Of a stretch of DNA of 64,000 nt, positions 1 to 10,961 are shown piece by piece. The stretch is from Rhea pennata (taxonomy: Eukaryota; Chordata; Aves; Rheiformes; Rheidae), in contig NC_084682.1 in assembly GCF_028389875.1 (NCBI RefSeq), forward strand, positions 5,838,001 to 5,902,000. The letters run 5' to 3'. The notes below the pieces were generated by a model, which saw nothing but the letters and a program-made list of their open reading frames with translations, had not been told where the DNA came from and did not search any database. Made by a program: the position numbers and the translations under genes. Every line of letters begins with the position of its first letter. Position 1 is the first letter of the stretch.

Positions 1-452
1 TCTCCAGCCGGGCATCACCCGCAGCATCCCGCGTGCTCCGGCCCAGATCCCACCATTGCTACACCCCCGTCAACCCTCGCGGCCCATGCTGCACAGCACC
101 TTGCACAGCACCGTTGCTGTAGGGGACTCTTTATTCCCACTGGAGCCAGAGTTGCCACAGGAAAACCCCAAGGCTGGGCAAGAGAAATGAAAGGCGGAGA
201 GGAGGAGATGGGAGCTCAGAACCCGCAGGGTTGTTCCCAGCCAAGGCGGTGGTGAGATCAGGGCTCCTGGCTCTGCCCAGCCCCGACCACATCACGCTTC
301 CTCTTTGGGCTGGGCACCCTTTGGAGCAGCGTTGTGCCGTGGGTCTCCGGAGTGGCGGAGGCCTCTCCGTGGGATTGGTCTCAGTGCAGTCAGGGGGATG
401 CTGGCCCCTGGGCATTACTGCCCCTTACACTCAACCTCTGCCTCTTTGCCAG
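1..452 (+). other. VTN: VTN intron (3' part)
   Basis: This is the sequence upstream of the first visible VTN exon. It ends in a good acceptor (polypyrimidine tract and AG at 451-452). I see no convincing exon here. The only structured item is an AATAAA on the minus strand at 130-135, listed separately. The upstream VTN exons (somatomedin B domain, RGD, first hemopexin repeats) must lie left of the window. Confidence 0.6.
130..135 (-). terminator. Minus-strand AATAAA poly(A) signal inside VTN intron
   Basis: The plus strand reads TTTATT, so the minus strand carries a canonical AATAAA. It is the only canonical signal I see on the minus strand downstream of the KIF12-like stop codon at 1248. 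It could therefore end that gene's transcript, which would then run antisense through the last two VTN exons. This is inference; a less canonical site nearer 1248 is equally possible. Confidence 0.35.
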
Positions 453-1065
453 CCGGGGCGAGCGGCCCGCGGTTCATCAGCAGAGACTGGCGGGGGGTGC
501 CCAGCCGGCTGGACGCTGCCATGGCCGGCAGGATCTACGTGGCAGCTCAGCAGCCCCGGAGGAGGAAGTCTCGCCGCCAGCGTAAGAGGTACAAGAGCCA
601 CCGGTCGCTGAATTTGGGTTTCTGGAGCTGGCTGCAAAACGACTCTGAGTCTGCGGGCATCGAAAGTGACTGGCCATCGGGCTCCCAGTGCGAGACCCTC
701 CAGAGCGTCTACTTCTTCGTAGGAGGTGAGTCTGAGGCTGCGGGACCGGGGCAGCAGGGCAGAGCTGCGGGAGGGGCAGCTCTCGCCGCCTCGGAGCTGC
801 CTGGGCATGGCGAGGCCTCACCTTGCCCTGCGACTTCTGTGAGCCCACCTCAGCTCCGGGATCCTGCGAGGGGGCAGCGTGGGCTGGCAGCTCCCTCGTG
901 GCTCTGCCTCCGGGCAGTCCTGACGGCTGCTTGTCCTCTCCTCCAGACAAGTACTACCGCGTCAACCTGCGCACCAAGCGCGTGGACCTGGTGCGGCCCC
1001 GCTACCCGCGCTCCATCGCCCAGTACTGGCTGAACTGCCCGCAGCCCGGGGAGGAGAGCACCTGA
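453..1065 (+). CDS. VTN: Vitronectin, C-terminal two exons (partial)
   Basis: Vitronectin is a secreted plasma and matrix glycoprotein that binds integrins, PAI-1 and heparin. Only its C terminus is here, in exons 453-725 and 947-1065, joined by a phase-1 intron (GTGAGT donor, CCAG acceptor). The exon at 453 begins two bases into a codon. Visible are the basic heparin-binding stretch (PRRRKSRRQRKRYKSHRS) and a closing hemopexin repeat with the motifs QSVYFFVGDKYYRVNLRT and YPRSIAQYWLNCP, which match the human C terminus almost residue for residue. TGA is at 1063-1065. The gene lies tail to tail with the KIF12-like gene, 182 bp between stop codons, and upstream of SEBOX on the same strand as in mammals. 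The reading frame is intact. Confidence 0.95.
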
Positions 1066-1114
1066 GACGGGCCCAGCCGGAGCCTCCCTGCAGCACAGCC
1101 TCTAGCTAGACCCC

Positions 1115-1120
1115 AGTAAA
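1115..1120 (+). terminator. VTN: VTN poly(A) signal (AGTAAA variant)
   Basis: AGTAAA lies 50 bp after the VTN stop, followed by a TG-rich (TCTG)n stretch at about 1147-1168 that could act as the downstream GU element. There is no AATAAA nearby, so this variant is the best candidate. A short 3'UTR fits the tight spacing to the convergent neighbour. Confidence 0.5.
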
Positions 1121-1247
1121 CTGAGTGCACTGCAGGCCGGGGAGCTGTGTCTGTCTGTCTGTCTGTCCATGAGTCGCCAGACAGCTGTGGTTTGTGCAGT
1201 CCTTGCAGTCAGAGGTCCCAGTGGCCCCACAGAACCTGGTTGTCCGC

Positions 1248-4200
1248 TCAGATAAAACCGTGGGTGGGCTGTGCCGGAGCTCGGCCGCTGGACCCAGTTC
1301 GTGCTGCATCTGGGGCTGACGCTCCAGCTGGACTGAGGCTGGTCAGATCTGCTCCGCCAGCCAGTCCAGGGCCTCTTCCCACTGCGGGACAGGGACAGCT
1401 CCGGCGGCTGCCCGCCGGGAGCAGGCAGGGTTGGCGCCCCCGAGGGTCAGCCCCTCTCGGTGAGGCACAGCCCCGTGCACGTGCACCTGGGCCTGCCTGG
1501 CCCGGGGCGCGGGGTGCCCGGCTCCGAGCGTCTCCGTCCGAGCCGCTGCCTGGCTGCCCCAGGCCGTAGCCCTGCCTCCCCCCGCCGCCCTGCTCACCTC
1601 TCGGCTCCGGCAGTCCTGGCCATGGGGGGGCCGAAGGGATGACCTTTTCCTCGGGGCTGGTCCTGCGTTCAGGACAGTGCTGGTTCCGGCTTTTCCTTCG
1701 GAGCAGGTGCCGCTGAGATGAGCTCTTGCTCCTGCCTTGGCTCCTGCTGTGAGCACACATAAAACCCAAAACCCTGACCCACCTCCCAGCTGCCTCCTGG
1801 CTGCTCTAGCGCCCACGGTTTGTGCCCTGGGGGTGCCCGTAGGCCCAGCTCTCACCGCTTTGCCTGGTTTGGCTGGGGGTGCTCAGGGAGCTGACGGGAG
1901 CGGGGCAGAGCTGCATCCTCTTGGCCGGGTGGTGGGATGCTGGCACTTCCCTTGGCAGGGACTGGCTGGGATGGAGGGGGGCCTGGCAGCACCTAGGGGG
2001 GCAAGCAGAGCTGTCAGCGTGCCATGCCATGCCGTGCCGTGCCATGCCATGCTGTTCCAAAGGGCTCCCCGGGGCTGTACCTGGGACACGATGGCACCAG
2101 CTGGCTCAGGGCAGCCCTGGAGGCACGGCGGGTAGCAGAGGCAGCTGGAGGTGGGGGGCGGTTTCTGCAAGAAGGAGGGGGGCAGCGGGAAAGCAGTTTG
2201 CACAGCCCTTGGCCCGCTGCAGACACTGCCGCGCCACGGTGCCGCCCGCGGCGCGCGGGGCCTCTTCTCCCCTTGCTCACCAGGAGCGTGGCCTGGGAGC
2301 TGGAGCCAGGCGTCACGTTGGGCTGGAGGAGCCTCACGGCGTGTCCCAGCGAGCCGTGGGGGCCACGGGTGCTCCAGGCGCTGCGGGTGGCTCCGTGGGA
2401 TGGGCTGGCCGGGACGTCACCGATGTGGTCTGGAGCTGGCCGGGGTTGCCTGGAGGGCAGCAAGGGTGTGGGGCAGGAGGCTGGCAGCCTCCAGCAGGCC
2501 TCCAGGCCCGGGCCTCCAAGCGGGACGAGGGCGCTGGGGCTCCCTGTGGCGCTGCCGCTCTGGGAGTGGGCGGCACACGGCACGGGGCCAGGCCCACGGG
2601 GGCGAGAGCCCTCGTGCCCCCTGCACGCGCTGCCAAAGCCCCCCTGGCACAGGCACCCCCACCCCCGGGAGGGCTCGTCTGACGTGGGGTCCCGTGCAGC
2701 CGGGGGGCTCCAGCCGCCCCCCGGAGCCGCCCCACCAGCTCCCGGCGCCTCGGCTCCCGGCTCGCGGCTCCTGCGCGTGCCGGGGAGCGCTGGGCACCCG
2801 CCGCGCCCGAGCTGCTCGTTCTCCACCACGAAGTCCCGCAGGAGGCCGTAGAGGCTGGGCCAGGCCGGGGCTCTCTGCGGGGTCCCGGCCGCGCTGCCCT
2901 CGCCCACCGCCGTGGGGTGCAGCCCTTCGAGAGGGGGCTGCCGCCGCCGCCCTGCCCGGCTGCGTCTGCCTCCCGCCCCGGCCCGCGCGGGCGTCCCGGC
3001 GGCAGCCTCCGCCGCGCTCCTCGCCGGCAGCCGGGGCAAGCACAGCTGCTGGCGCAGGGAGAGGTTTTCCAGCTGTAGGGCCCGGATTTCTTCCTCCAAG
3101 GTTTGCAGCAGCTTCTCCCGGGGCACCTGGGCGCGTGAGGGGGCAGCTCAGGAGGGAGCCCCCCCGGCTCTGCCCCCCCCCCAGCAGCGGGGCAGAACCT
3201 CCCGCCCCGACCAGCACCCGGCGCCGTACCCTGCTGGCCGCGGGCCTGGCGGTGACCCTCCGGGCCCGGCTGGCGTAGTGCAGCGTGCTCAGCGTCTCCG
3301 AGAGGCAGCGCGACGACGGGGAGACGCAGGCGACCTGCCGCCGAGGAAGAGCTGCGGGGGAGCTGCCAGCGAGGGGCTCTCCCGGCCCCCTCCCGCCGCC
3401 TCCCCCCCCCGCCCCGGTTTGTGCGCGCCGCCCAGCCCCGAGCCGCCCAGCCCGGGCTCCTCCGTGCGCCTACCATCAGCGTGACGCCCGAGCCGCCCAG
3501 GGAGCGGGCCAGCAGCCGGGTGAGCTTGCTGTCCCGGTAGGGGATGTGCGTCCGCTTCCCTCCGGGTTTGGCCAACAGAGAGATGCAGTGTCCTGGGGGA
3601 GGAGCAGCCCCGTGGCAGCCGCCCCGGCTCCGCCGCGCTCCCCTGCCGCGGAGGAGGGCTCCCCGGGGCCTCACCTAGGGCCAGGAGGCTGCGGTTGATG
3701 TTGTTGGCCTCCACGCAGAGCTCCCCGGTGGAGCCTGTGTCCTTCACCCGCTCGCTGCCGGCCAGGTCCACGAAGCACAGCGTGCCCAGCTGGCCGGGGC
3801 AGGCGCTGGGCTATGGGGCCCGTGTTGCTGGGGATGATGCTCCGGCACTGCAGCCCTCCCCGCAGCCTGAGCCAGCGACACCCCCCCCCCCGCAGGAACC
3901 CCCCCCCCAACCCCCTGGGTTTGGGGTCTGCCTCCCAGCTGCTCATTGCCATCCCACCAAATCACCCTTGGGGGCAAGGACGAGATCCCCCAGCGTGGGG
4001 CTGTGGGCCCCCCCCATGCCCTCCCCCATGCGCCTGGAGCGGGACACGTGCTCACAGCCCGGCTGCGGACGTGGACGGTCAGAAGAGCGTGGCTGCGGCT
4101 CGAGTGCCTGTTGAGGGCGTGCGCAGAGCTCCGGCGCCGCCGGGACCCTGCGCAGGGGGGACGGAGAGATGCAGGGGTGCACGACGCCCAGCTCTGCGCC

Positions 4201-5961
4201 CACTGCCCACCCCAGGCTCCCGCGCAGCCGCTGCGGGGCCACGGGGACGCTGCCCCGCTCAGCTGCTGTCTGCGGCCCTCTGCCAGCCCCAGGGACGGTG
4301 CTGGGAAGCCACAGCCTGCGTGGGGCTGAGGACTCTGCGCTGGGTCCGGCACCTCCCTGATGTGGGACTGCGCTCCCTGCACCCCCCTGGCCCCGCGCCC
4401 TTGGCTCAGCACCTTCCAGGAGCAGGTTGGCGATGGCCTCCAGGCTCTCGAACTCCACGCTGAGCTGGTTCTCTACGTAGAAGCCCCTGGATTTGCTCCA
4501 CCGCAGGGGCAGGGCGCAAGGTGGCCCCGGGCTCAGCAGGTCCCTGACCTGGGGCAGACGGTGCTGGCAGAGGGGAGACGACGGGACACAGCCAGGGCTG
4601 GGGCTGGGCGGCGGGGCAGGCGCTTACCTGCTCATTGTAGATCTCCACGTAGGAGGCACTGAGAGCCAGGCCAGCGCCCCGGCTCTGCTCCAGGAGACAC
4701 GCAAAGGACCTTTGCATCAGCCCCAGGAGACAGGGAGCTGCCGGCTGCGCCTCGCTCTGCGGAGACACGGGAGCGAGAGCGGCGCAGGGGCCCGGCACGC
4801 AGCAGCTCTGGGTCCCCAGCGGCACCACCTGCCTGCTCCCGCCACCCCAGTGCCCACGGTCCGGGTGAGAAGAGCCTGTCCCGCAACCAGGCTCAGGTGA
4901 AGGAGGGGGACAGCCCCATACCTGCGCGAGAGGCCCCATTAGGGTGTAGGTCTTCCCCGAGCCCGTCTGTCCGAAGGCAAAGACGGTGCAGGCGAAGCTG
5001 GGCGCAGACGCTGAGCCTCAGGCACGGCTCCGGGCCGCGGCGTAGGGATGCCATCTCCCGGCACAGCCCGGGCAATGCAGAGGCGCCCGCGAGGCCTGGA
5101 CGGCGTTCCCGTCCCGCTGGGAGCCGGGTGGGACACCGGGGCTGGGGCGCACGAGGGGCTTGCAGGGACTCACCCGTCTAGCGCCAGCTCCACGAGCTGC
5201 CTCATCCCGCTGCCTTCGAACACGGCTTCCTGGGAGGTGCCCGAGTCGAACACGGCGCTGAAGCCGAAGGTGGCGTCGTGCCTGGCCGCGCTCACCTGCG
5301 GACGGGTGCAGGAGGGGCTCGGGGGGTGCCGGCGGCCCCCGGACCCCGCGGCGCAGCGGCACTCACGTGGACGGTGCTGTCGCCGAGGCTGTGCACAACG
5401 CGCCGGTCCCCTCGGCGCGTCTCCACGCAGGTCAGGGGCCGGACCCTAGCCGGGGCGGGGGGGAGACGACGATGCAGAAGTTCCCCCTTCCCGCAGCCCC
5501 GGCGCTCCCTCCCCCCGGGCAGGACGAGGCTCCATCCTGTTCTCACCAGGTCCCCGAGCCCCCCGCCCCCCCCTCACCTCACCACCACTCTCAGGCGTGC
5601 GGCTCTCCCCGCCACGGGGCCTTCTTGCTCCTCTCCTGGGCTCCTTCGGGAAAGCAAAGTGCAGTGGGGGGGGGGGGGGTAGGTGCCTCTCTTGCCCCCC
5701 CCCCAGACTTGCTGGGAGCCCCCCGCGCTCCCCAGCCTTTCCAGAGGTCCCAGCCCCAGAGCGTGTGGCCCAGGCGGGTGCGCCGGTACCTGCCCTGGTT
5801 CTGCTCCGGCGCACGGAGCCTTCCCACCCCGCAGCGGCCCCAGGCCCCCCCCCCCCCCCCCCCGCAGCCCCGCGGACTTACGGCTCCTGCCGGGCCCGGG
5901 GCAGCATTTTGGTCCTCGCGCCCAGCTGGGGCTCCCGTCCCTGCTCCCCCTCCGGCCCCAT
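1248..5961 (-). CDS. KIF12: KIF12-like kinesin
   Basis: Microtubule motor of the kinesin family. Exons (plus coordinates, 5' to 3'): 5882-5961, 5367-5445, 5174-5295, 4922-4997, 4628-4756, 4413-4548, 4056-4147, 3675-3810, 3474-3592, 3230-3334, one starting at 3126, then 1598-1662 and 1248-1381. All phases agree from 5445 to 3126. The motor shows P-loop GQTGSGKT, switch I-type SSRSHALL, switch [18 protein letters not shown] and [16 protein letters not shown]12 identity comes from [18 protein letters not shown], a short [18 protein letters not shown] coil, [16 protein letters not shown] and a tail exon with [10 protein letters not shown], all close to human KIF12. The first exon (ATG 5959-5961, GTAAGT donor) is phase-compatible with the next, but the expected first beta strand before VRPL is not visible. 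The frame between about 2790 and 1663 is unresolved. It could be a KIF12 paralogue rather than the orthologue. Confidence 0.8.
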
Positions 5962-6621
5962 TGGCCCCCAGCGCCCCTCGGCCCCCCGTTCAGGGGGCTA
6001 GTGGCGGCCGGCCGGCCCCGGCGGGAACCACCGCCAGCCAGCCCGGGGCTGCCCGGCCGAACAGGTACCACCGCTCCGGTTAAACATTGACCGGTGCCAG
6101 CCCCGCGGGAGAGCAGCCGGGGGAAGGCAAGGCTGGGGGCCGGCAGCGAGCGCTGCCTCGCGCCTCCTCGTCCCTGGCACCCGGCGAGGACGGGCAGGCG
6201 GCCTCGGGGCTTGCAGGGCGCCGGCGCTGCCCTCGACGGTCACCGTGGTGCCCAGACCTGGGGACAGCTCTGGGTGGGGACCAGCCTGGAGCTGTCGGGG
6301 GGCCGCTGGGAGGGGACGGATCCCGGGCACCATCAGGTGACCAGTACGGGGCGGGGGACCGACAGGGTTACTGGTTGCAGGAGCCGGCGGGAAGCCCAGT
6401 CCCCCCGGAGGCGTCGGGCGGTGCCATGCGGGGAGCGCTGACCCTGGGGGCCGCCGGGGGGGGGGGGGTCGGAACCCGCCGCTGCCGCCGCCGGTGCGGG
6501 GGGCCCCGACCAGCACCGCCCGCTCGGGGCGGTCCCAGCCCGTCGGGGGGAGGTGCCGGGGGTGGGGGGGGATAAAAGCCGGGGCGGCGGCGGGGCTGGG
6601 GGGGGGGGGAAGCAGGGCAGG
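5962..6621. promoter_or_regulatory. Divergent promoter region, KIF12-like / SEBOX
   Basis: This 660 bp GC-rich interval separates the two divergent start codons. On the SEBOX side, GATAAAAG at 6571-6578 is a TATA-like box 45-50 bp before the SEBOX ATG, which fits a tissue-restricted gene with a very short leader. G runs lie at about 6457-6467 and 6599-6609. A run of 19 C at 5845-5863 sits just inside the kinesin gene. No coding potential is evident. Confidence 0.55.
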
Positions 6622-7253
6622 ATGAGCGCGGCCCCGGGCGCCTCCCGCGCCCCCCGGCCGCTGCTCCGCTTCCCCGACGGGGCGGGCGGGCCAGGCGGTG
6701 GCGGGCGGGCGGCGGGGAGCGGCGGCCTGGGGCCCGGCGCCTGCCCCTGCCCCTGCCCGGGGGGGGCGCGGAAGCGGCGGCGGACCACGTTCAGCCGGGG
6801 GCAGCTGTCGGAGCTGGAGCGGGCCTTCGCCGCCGTGCCCTACCCGGACATCGCCACCCGCGAGCGCCTCGCCGAGCTCACGCAGCTGCCCGAGGCCAAG
6901 ATCCAGGTGAGCGGCGCCGCGGCACCCTCCCCACCTCCTTTCCGGGGTGCCGGGACCCCCCGGGCCGCCCCGTCGGGCCGCTGCCGGGGTCTCACGGCCG
7001 CCCCCGCCCGGCCCAGGTTTGGTTCCAGAACCGCCGCGCCCGCCGGATCCGCAGCACCAAACCGGAGCCGCCGCCGCCGCCGCCCGGGGAGCGGGGCCCG
7101 CCCGCGGCGCCCCCCGACGCTGCCGCCCCGGCCCCGGGCCCCGCGCTGCCGGAGCCGGGAGCCCCGGGCCCCCCCCGGGGCCTCCCCACCTCGCTGGGCT
7201 CCATCTCCGACCTCATCTACAGCGCAGCCCTCACCAACCTGGGTGAGCCGTAG
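6622..7253 (+). CDS. SEBOX: SEBOX homeobox transcription factor
   Basis: Paired-like homeodomain factor known in mammals from oocytes, early embryo, skin and brain. Two coding exons, 6622-6906 and 7017-7253, encode 173 residues; the phase-0 intron falls inside the homeodomain, directly before WFQNRR. The homeodomain (about residues 51-110) has [26 protein letters not shown] and [11 protein letters not shown], very close to SEBOX. The N terminus is Gly/Ala/Pro rich, and the linker after the homeodomain is Pro-rich. The C terminus [15 protein letters not shown] matches the conserved SEBOX end. ATG 6622 is chosen because it follows the TATA-like box and gives a natural short N terminus; the frame is open further upstream, but through low-complexity GC. 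Near the stop, GGTGAGC resembles a donor, but the conserved C-terminal motif argues that translation ends here. The strand relative to VTN and TMEM199 is as in human. Confidence 0.9.
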
Positions 7254-8799
7254 CCCCAGCGGGCCCCCCCGGCCCCCGGCCCGGCTTAGCACCGTGATTT
7301 TCATTAGCGCGTGGAATTACTGCCGGCTCCTTCAGGTCCCTGCGATGCCATCCAATATCCTAAATGCCGGTGAGGCTGCGGCGGGGCCAGCTCCCCATCA
7401 GACCCCTAATACCGACTAATCTTTTGGAAAAATACCTTAATCTGAGGCAGTATCCGCGGATGATTGTGGCGCGGCCGCCCCTAATCCGCAGGCACGTTCG
7501 CAGGTGCTGGCCCATCTCCCCGTATCGGATATTAAAGCGTGTTTGCAGAGGGGCTTAGCTGCCATCAGAGCATTAATCACCGTGTCCGGCCCTGGCACGC
7601 CGCCTGCTCGGCAGGTGTCCTGCCCACGGTGCCCAGGGCCAGGCAGCGCCAGCCGCTGGGCCCCCTCCCCGCTGCAAGGCCACCGGTGCGCCAAGCTGGC
7701 TCCGCTCTCAGCTCCAAAGCATCCGAGAAGCCTTGGGCTCTGCACTGAACCACTTTTCCTCCCGGGTTTAAGTGGTGGTGGGGGCAGCCTTGGGACAGAG
7801 CTGCACCTTGCAGTCACATCCGGGCCCCTCACCTCGACCCAGCTGGGACCCCAGATGCTCTGGCAAAGCCGCTGGGCTCCCTCAGCCTCTGAGTGGAGGG
7901 ACAGAGCAGCTCCTGCTTGCTGGCAGGGAGAGACCGGGCATGGGCTGCGGGAGCAAGGAGCCGGGCCAGCACAGAGCAGGGCACCAGCCGGCTGGCAACG
8001 GCAAAGGCCGAGTGCTTCCCCGCGGCCGCCCAGGTTTCTGCCCCGGTCCCCTGGCTGAGGGGAGGCAGCCCGCCCGTGGAGGGGAAGGCAAGCTGACAGC
8101 TCTGCCTGCGGGCGCCCTGCCGCGCTCCGCGGCACGGTATGGCGCTGCTCTGGCAGGCACCGACGGCGTGCGCCCCTCCTCAGGGGCCTCGGGTTTCCTT
8201 TTGGCCCCGACAGTCACAAGACCGCAGATCAGGAGAAGCAGCCACCCCAGCGCGACTCCTCCCCAGGCGCGAACGCCGTACAAGCTGTGCAGAGGGTACG
8301 TCTGTCCACGGAGCCGCTCGAGACGAGGCTGAAGCCCCAGCGCGGCTGCAGCGCTGCTGCGTTAGATGTCGTCGTTCTCCTGAACTGGCCAGTGCAGGGG
8401 GAACGTACTTGCCACCAAACACGTCAGGTAACTGCTGTGCTGGTCACAAGTCAGTAATGCTCTCCCTAAAGCGGGCAAGGGATCAGGTAGGAGCAGTAAG
8501 AGCAGGCCACGTGAGGGCACTGATTTCTGCAGGACATGGAGCAGGAAAAAGAGGAAGAAGGAAGATTCACAGCTCTCCAGTGTCTTTTAGATGCCAAGCC
8601 AGCGTGCTGCACAGCAACAGAGGTCTCTTTTCAGGCAGAAAGAAGGTTGCAAACATAAACACAATGTATTTATTTAAAAAACAACAAAAAAATGTAGCAA
8701 CTTCACAGCAGCAGCTGACACTCCTCTCTATCCTGGGGTAGTATGAATCCACTGCTGTTGGTTCTTCAGTTCTGCAGCTGCAAAATCTTTAATCCATGA
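7254..8799. other. SEBOX-TMEM199 convergent intergenic region
   Basis: This interval holds the 3' ends of two convergent genes. ATTAAA at 7531-7536 (+) could end SEBOX. A second minus-strand AATAAA at 8669-8674 is an alternative distal signal for TMEM199. Between them I see no exon, repeat or RNA gene that I can support. Confidence 0.5.
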
Positions 8800-8805
8800 T
8801 TTATT
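8800..8805 (-). terminator. TMEM199: TMEM199 poly(A) signal
   Basis: The minus strand reads AATAAA about 180 bp past the TMEM199 stop. It is canonical in sequence and position. A further AATAAA at 8669-8674 could give a longer 3'UTR. Confidence 0.6.
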
Positions 8806-8985
8806 TCAGGCATGTAAGGGGTGGGCAAGCAGAGGATGAGGCCTGAGGAACGCAGCAGTTTTCCTGGTAACAGTAGCAGGCACAAACAGTTGATAGCCCA
8901 ATGACAAACCTGCCCCAAATAAATGGCTTCTGGGGAGGGCAAAAGCCTCCAGCATGAGGGTCACAGTTTGCAGGAAAACGCACAA

Positions 8986-10819
8986 TCACAGTTTGCCGAG
9001 GTCTCCTTCGAGGGTCCGCACCATTACATACAACTCAGCCAAGCCAACCACTGAGGCCACAATTACCGCTGACAGGATGCGCTGGGGACACAGAAACAGA
9101 GACAAGTGACCCCCGTGTGCACGCTCAGGCTGCTGCCTGGTGCCCCGCAGCACATCTGCCACTCTGGTCTGGCCTGCAGGACGCGCGCCCGACGCGGGCT
9201 CCAGGTGCCGCAGGCCTCCGCGCTCACTCACCGCGGCCGTCTCCGCAAAGACGTACTGGCTGCCCAGGTACGTGCAGGCAAACGCGGCCGCCACGGTGAC
9301 GATGAAGTTGAATATGGTGATGACCACAGCTTTAACGGATCGAACTGGAGAGAGGAGGGAAAGAGTGCTTTTTAGGAAAGGCTAGAAGCTGTTTGCAGAA
9401 GCCTTGGAGAGAAGGGTTTGGGACAAGCTATCATCCTGCTAACTGAATCTGCCAGTGACTGCCTCAGTTTGGCTACAGGAATTCTCCCGAACTTTCACGC
9501 TTTACGCCTCCAGAAATATCTGTAAGAACTGTAAGTGTGCTGCTCCTTTACTTGAGGAATGCTTTTGTGCATCGAAACCATCCAGGGACATCTAACAGCC
9601 TGGAGCAGGAAGGGCTGTTAGATGTCAGCTAGTGATTCAACGGTTCCCAAGACTGATTTTTCTGCCTGTAGCTACACACTGACTGGCATCAGGAGGAGAG
9701 GCAGCCACTCACCTTGCCTCCCAAAGTCAGCCAATGTCCCATACCGGTTCAGCTCCTAAAAGAAAGGATTAAAACAACTTGTGTTGTGTTGTATTTTAAT
9801 AACTGAAGCAATATCGATATAGTATCCTGTCTCAATGATTCATTCAGAAATACATTTGTCTTCTGTGGGGCTCTAGCAGCCGGGCATGCTGTAGGTGAGA
9901 AGTGGTTCTGTAAAGTCTGGGTTTCTCTGGATTTGTGCTTGTGGTCAGTCTGTGACACTGAAGAGGGGTGATTTCTAATCCCAGCTCACATCCCCCCTCT
10001 ATTATGTTAACTCCACTGGGAAAATTTCCTTTATTATCTGTCACATTGCTATCTGTCATGCTTTTGAGGAACAATTCCTGATGGGGTAGCAGAGGATGCC
10101 CCCACACAGATGGTAAAACTGTGGGAGCCTTAGAAAATGAGAGAACTAGAACTTCAAACAGAAACCAAAGGGTCACCTAGCCTCTCCTGTCCTTCAGGTC
10201 AGCTTCAGCTGAGCTGGTTTGGGGGTAACACCAAGCTGCCAGCCTTAGTGGGTTTGCTGAGTTGTTTTAAAACGATGGGTTTTTGGCAGCCTGCCTTTGG
10301 AGGGGAGGGCAGCTGGGGAGCACGTCCCGGTCGGCGGCGCTCACCTGCCCGGTGACGTTGCGGGTCATCCGCCGGTACTCCTCGTTGGCGAGCCGGGCCT
10401 TGATCCGCTCCAGCCGCGCCACCAGCTCGGGGTTCTGCAGGAGCAGAGAGCCGCCGTGAGGGCTGGGGACAGGGCCGCCGCCAGGCCCGCTCCCGGCCCT
10501 CACCTACCCGCGGCGGCACCGGCACCTCGGGCAGGGCGATTTCGCTGCCTTCCAGGAGCTCGTGGAGATACAGCGGGGACCCTGCGGGAGGCGGCGGTTA
10601 GCGGCGGCCCGGCCCGGGCGCGGCCCGGCCCGGCCCCCCGCCCCTACCTGCCTCCCGCAGCGCCCCGTGCAGCCGCCGCAGCAGGCTGAAGGGCACCAGG
10701 GCGCCGCCGGAGCCCAGCGCCGCCTCCAGCTCGGTCCGCAGGCCGGCGGGGAGCCGCGCCAGCTCGCCGCCCGCCGCCGCCCGCCTCAGCCGCGGCCCAG
10801 CCCGTACCGCCGCCGCCAT
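8986..10819 (-). CDS. TMEM199: TMEM199 (Vma12-like V-ATPase assembly factor)
   Basis: ER/ERGIC membrane protein related to yeast Vma12. With CCDC115 it helps assemble the V-ATPase, and it is needed for Golgi homeostasis and glycosylation in human. Six exons with matching phases: 10648-10819, 10508-10581, 10345-10434, 9713-9755, 9232-9344, 8986-9081; 195 residues. Conserved landmarks are [37 protein letters not shown] and the membrane hairpin. TM1 is near [20 protein letters not shown] and TM2 near [16 protein letters not shown], both close to human. The start lies in CAAGATGGCGG, a YY1-like context. The region between exon 1 and LYLHELL is shorter than human, where a Ser/Gly insert is present. 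Start codons of TMEM199 and POLDIP2 are 142 bp apart. The reading frame is intact. Confidence 0.96.
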
Positions 10820-10961
10820 CTTGGCCGGCCGCCGTCGCCTAGGGGACGGCGGCAGGAGAGAGCGTCGCGCCTCGCGAGGGCTGCCGGGAAGCAGGCGGCC
10901 GGGGGGGGGGGGGGGGCGCGGTGCATTGTGGGCTGGCGGCGGGGTCGGCCCGGCCGGCGGG
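10820..10961. promoter_or_regulatory. Bidirectional promoter TMEM199 / POLDIP2
   Basis: This 142 bp, CpG-rich interval separates two divergent ATGs. It contains a run of 16 G at 10901-10916 and GCATTGTGGG at 10922-10931, which resembles a ZNF143-type core. A CCATCTTGG (YY1-type) element overlaps the TMEM199 start. There is no TATA box. The same head-to-head arrangement is known in mammals. Motif calls are by eye. Confidence 0.75.

Noticed and set aside
2024-2056. ATGCC/GTGCC pentamer run as a regulatory array
   Set aside because: Only a few imperfect units; a simple repeat is the simplest reading.
2014-3126. A 370-codon minus-strand open frame as one coding exon
   Set aside because: Only its first part (down to about 2790) matches the KIF12 neck. 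The rest is Gly/Pro/Arg-rich with no similarity, as expected for open frames in GC-rich DNA, and a true KIF12 tail exon is found further downstream at 1598-1662.
7246-7253. A third SEBOX exon after the GGTGAGC near the stop
   Set aside because: The [12 protein letters not shown]-terminal motif just upstream matches the end of mammalian SEBOX, and the stop follows at once, so the donor-like sequence is probably coincidental.
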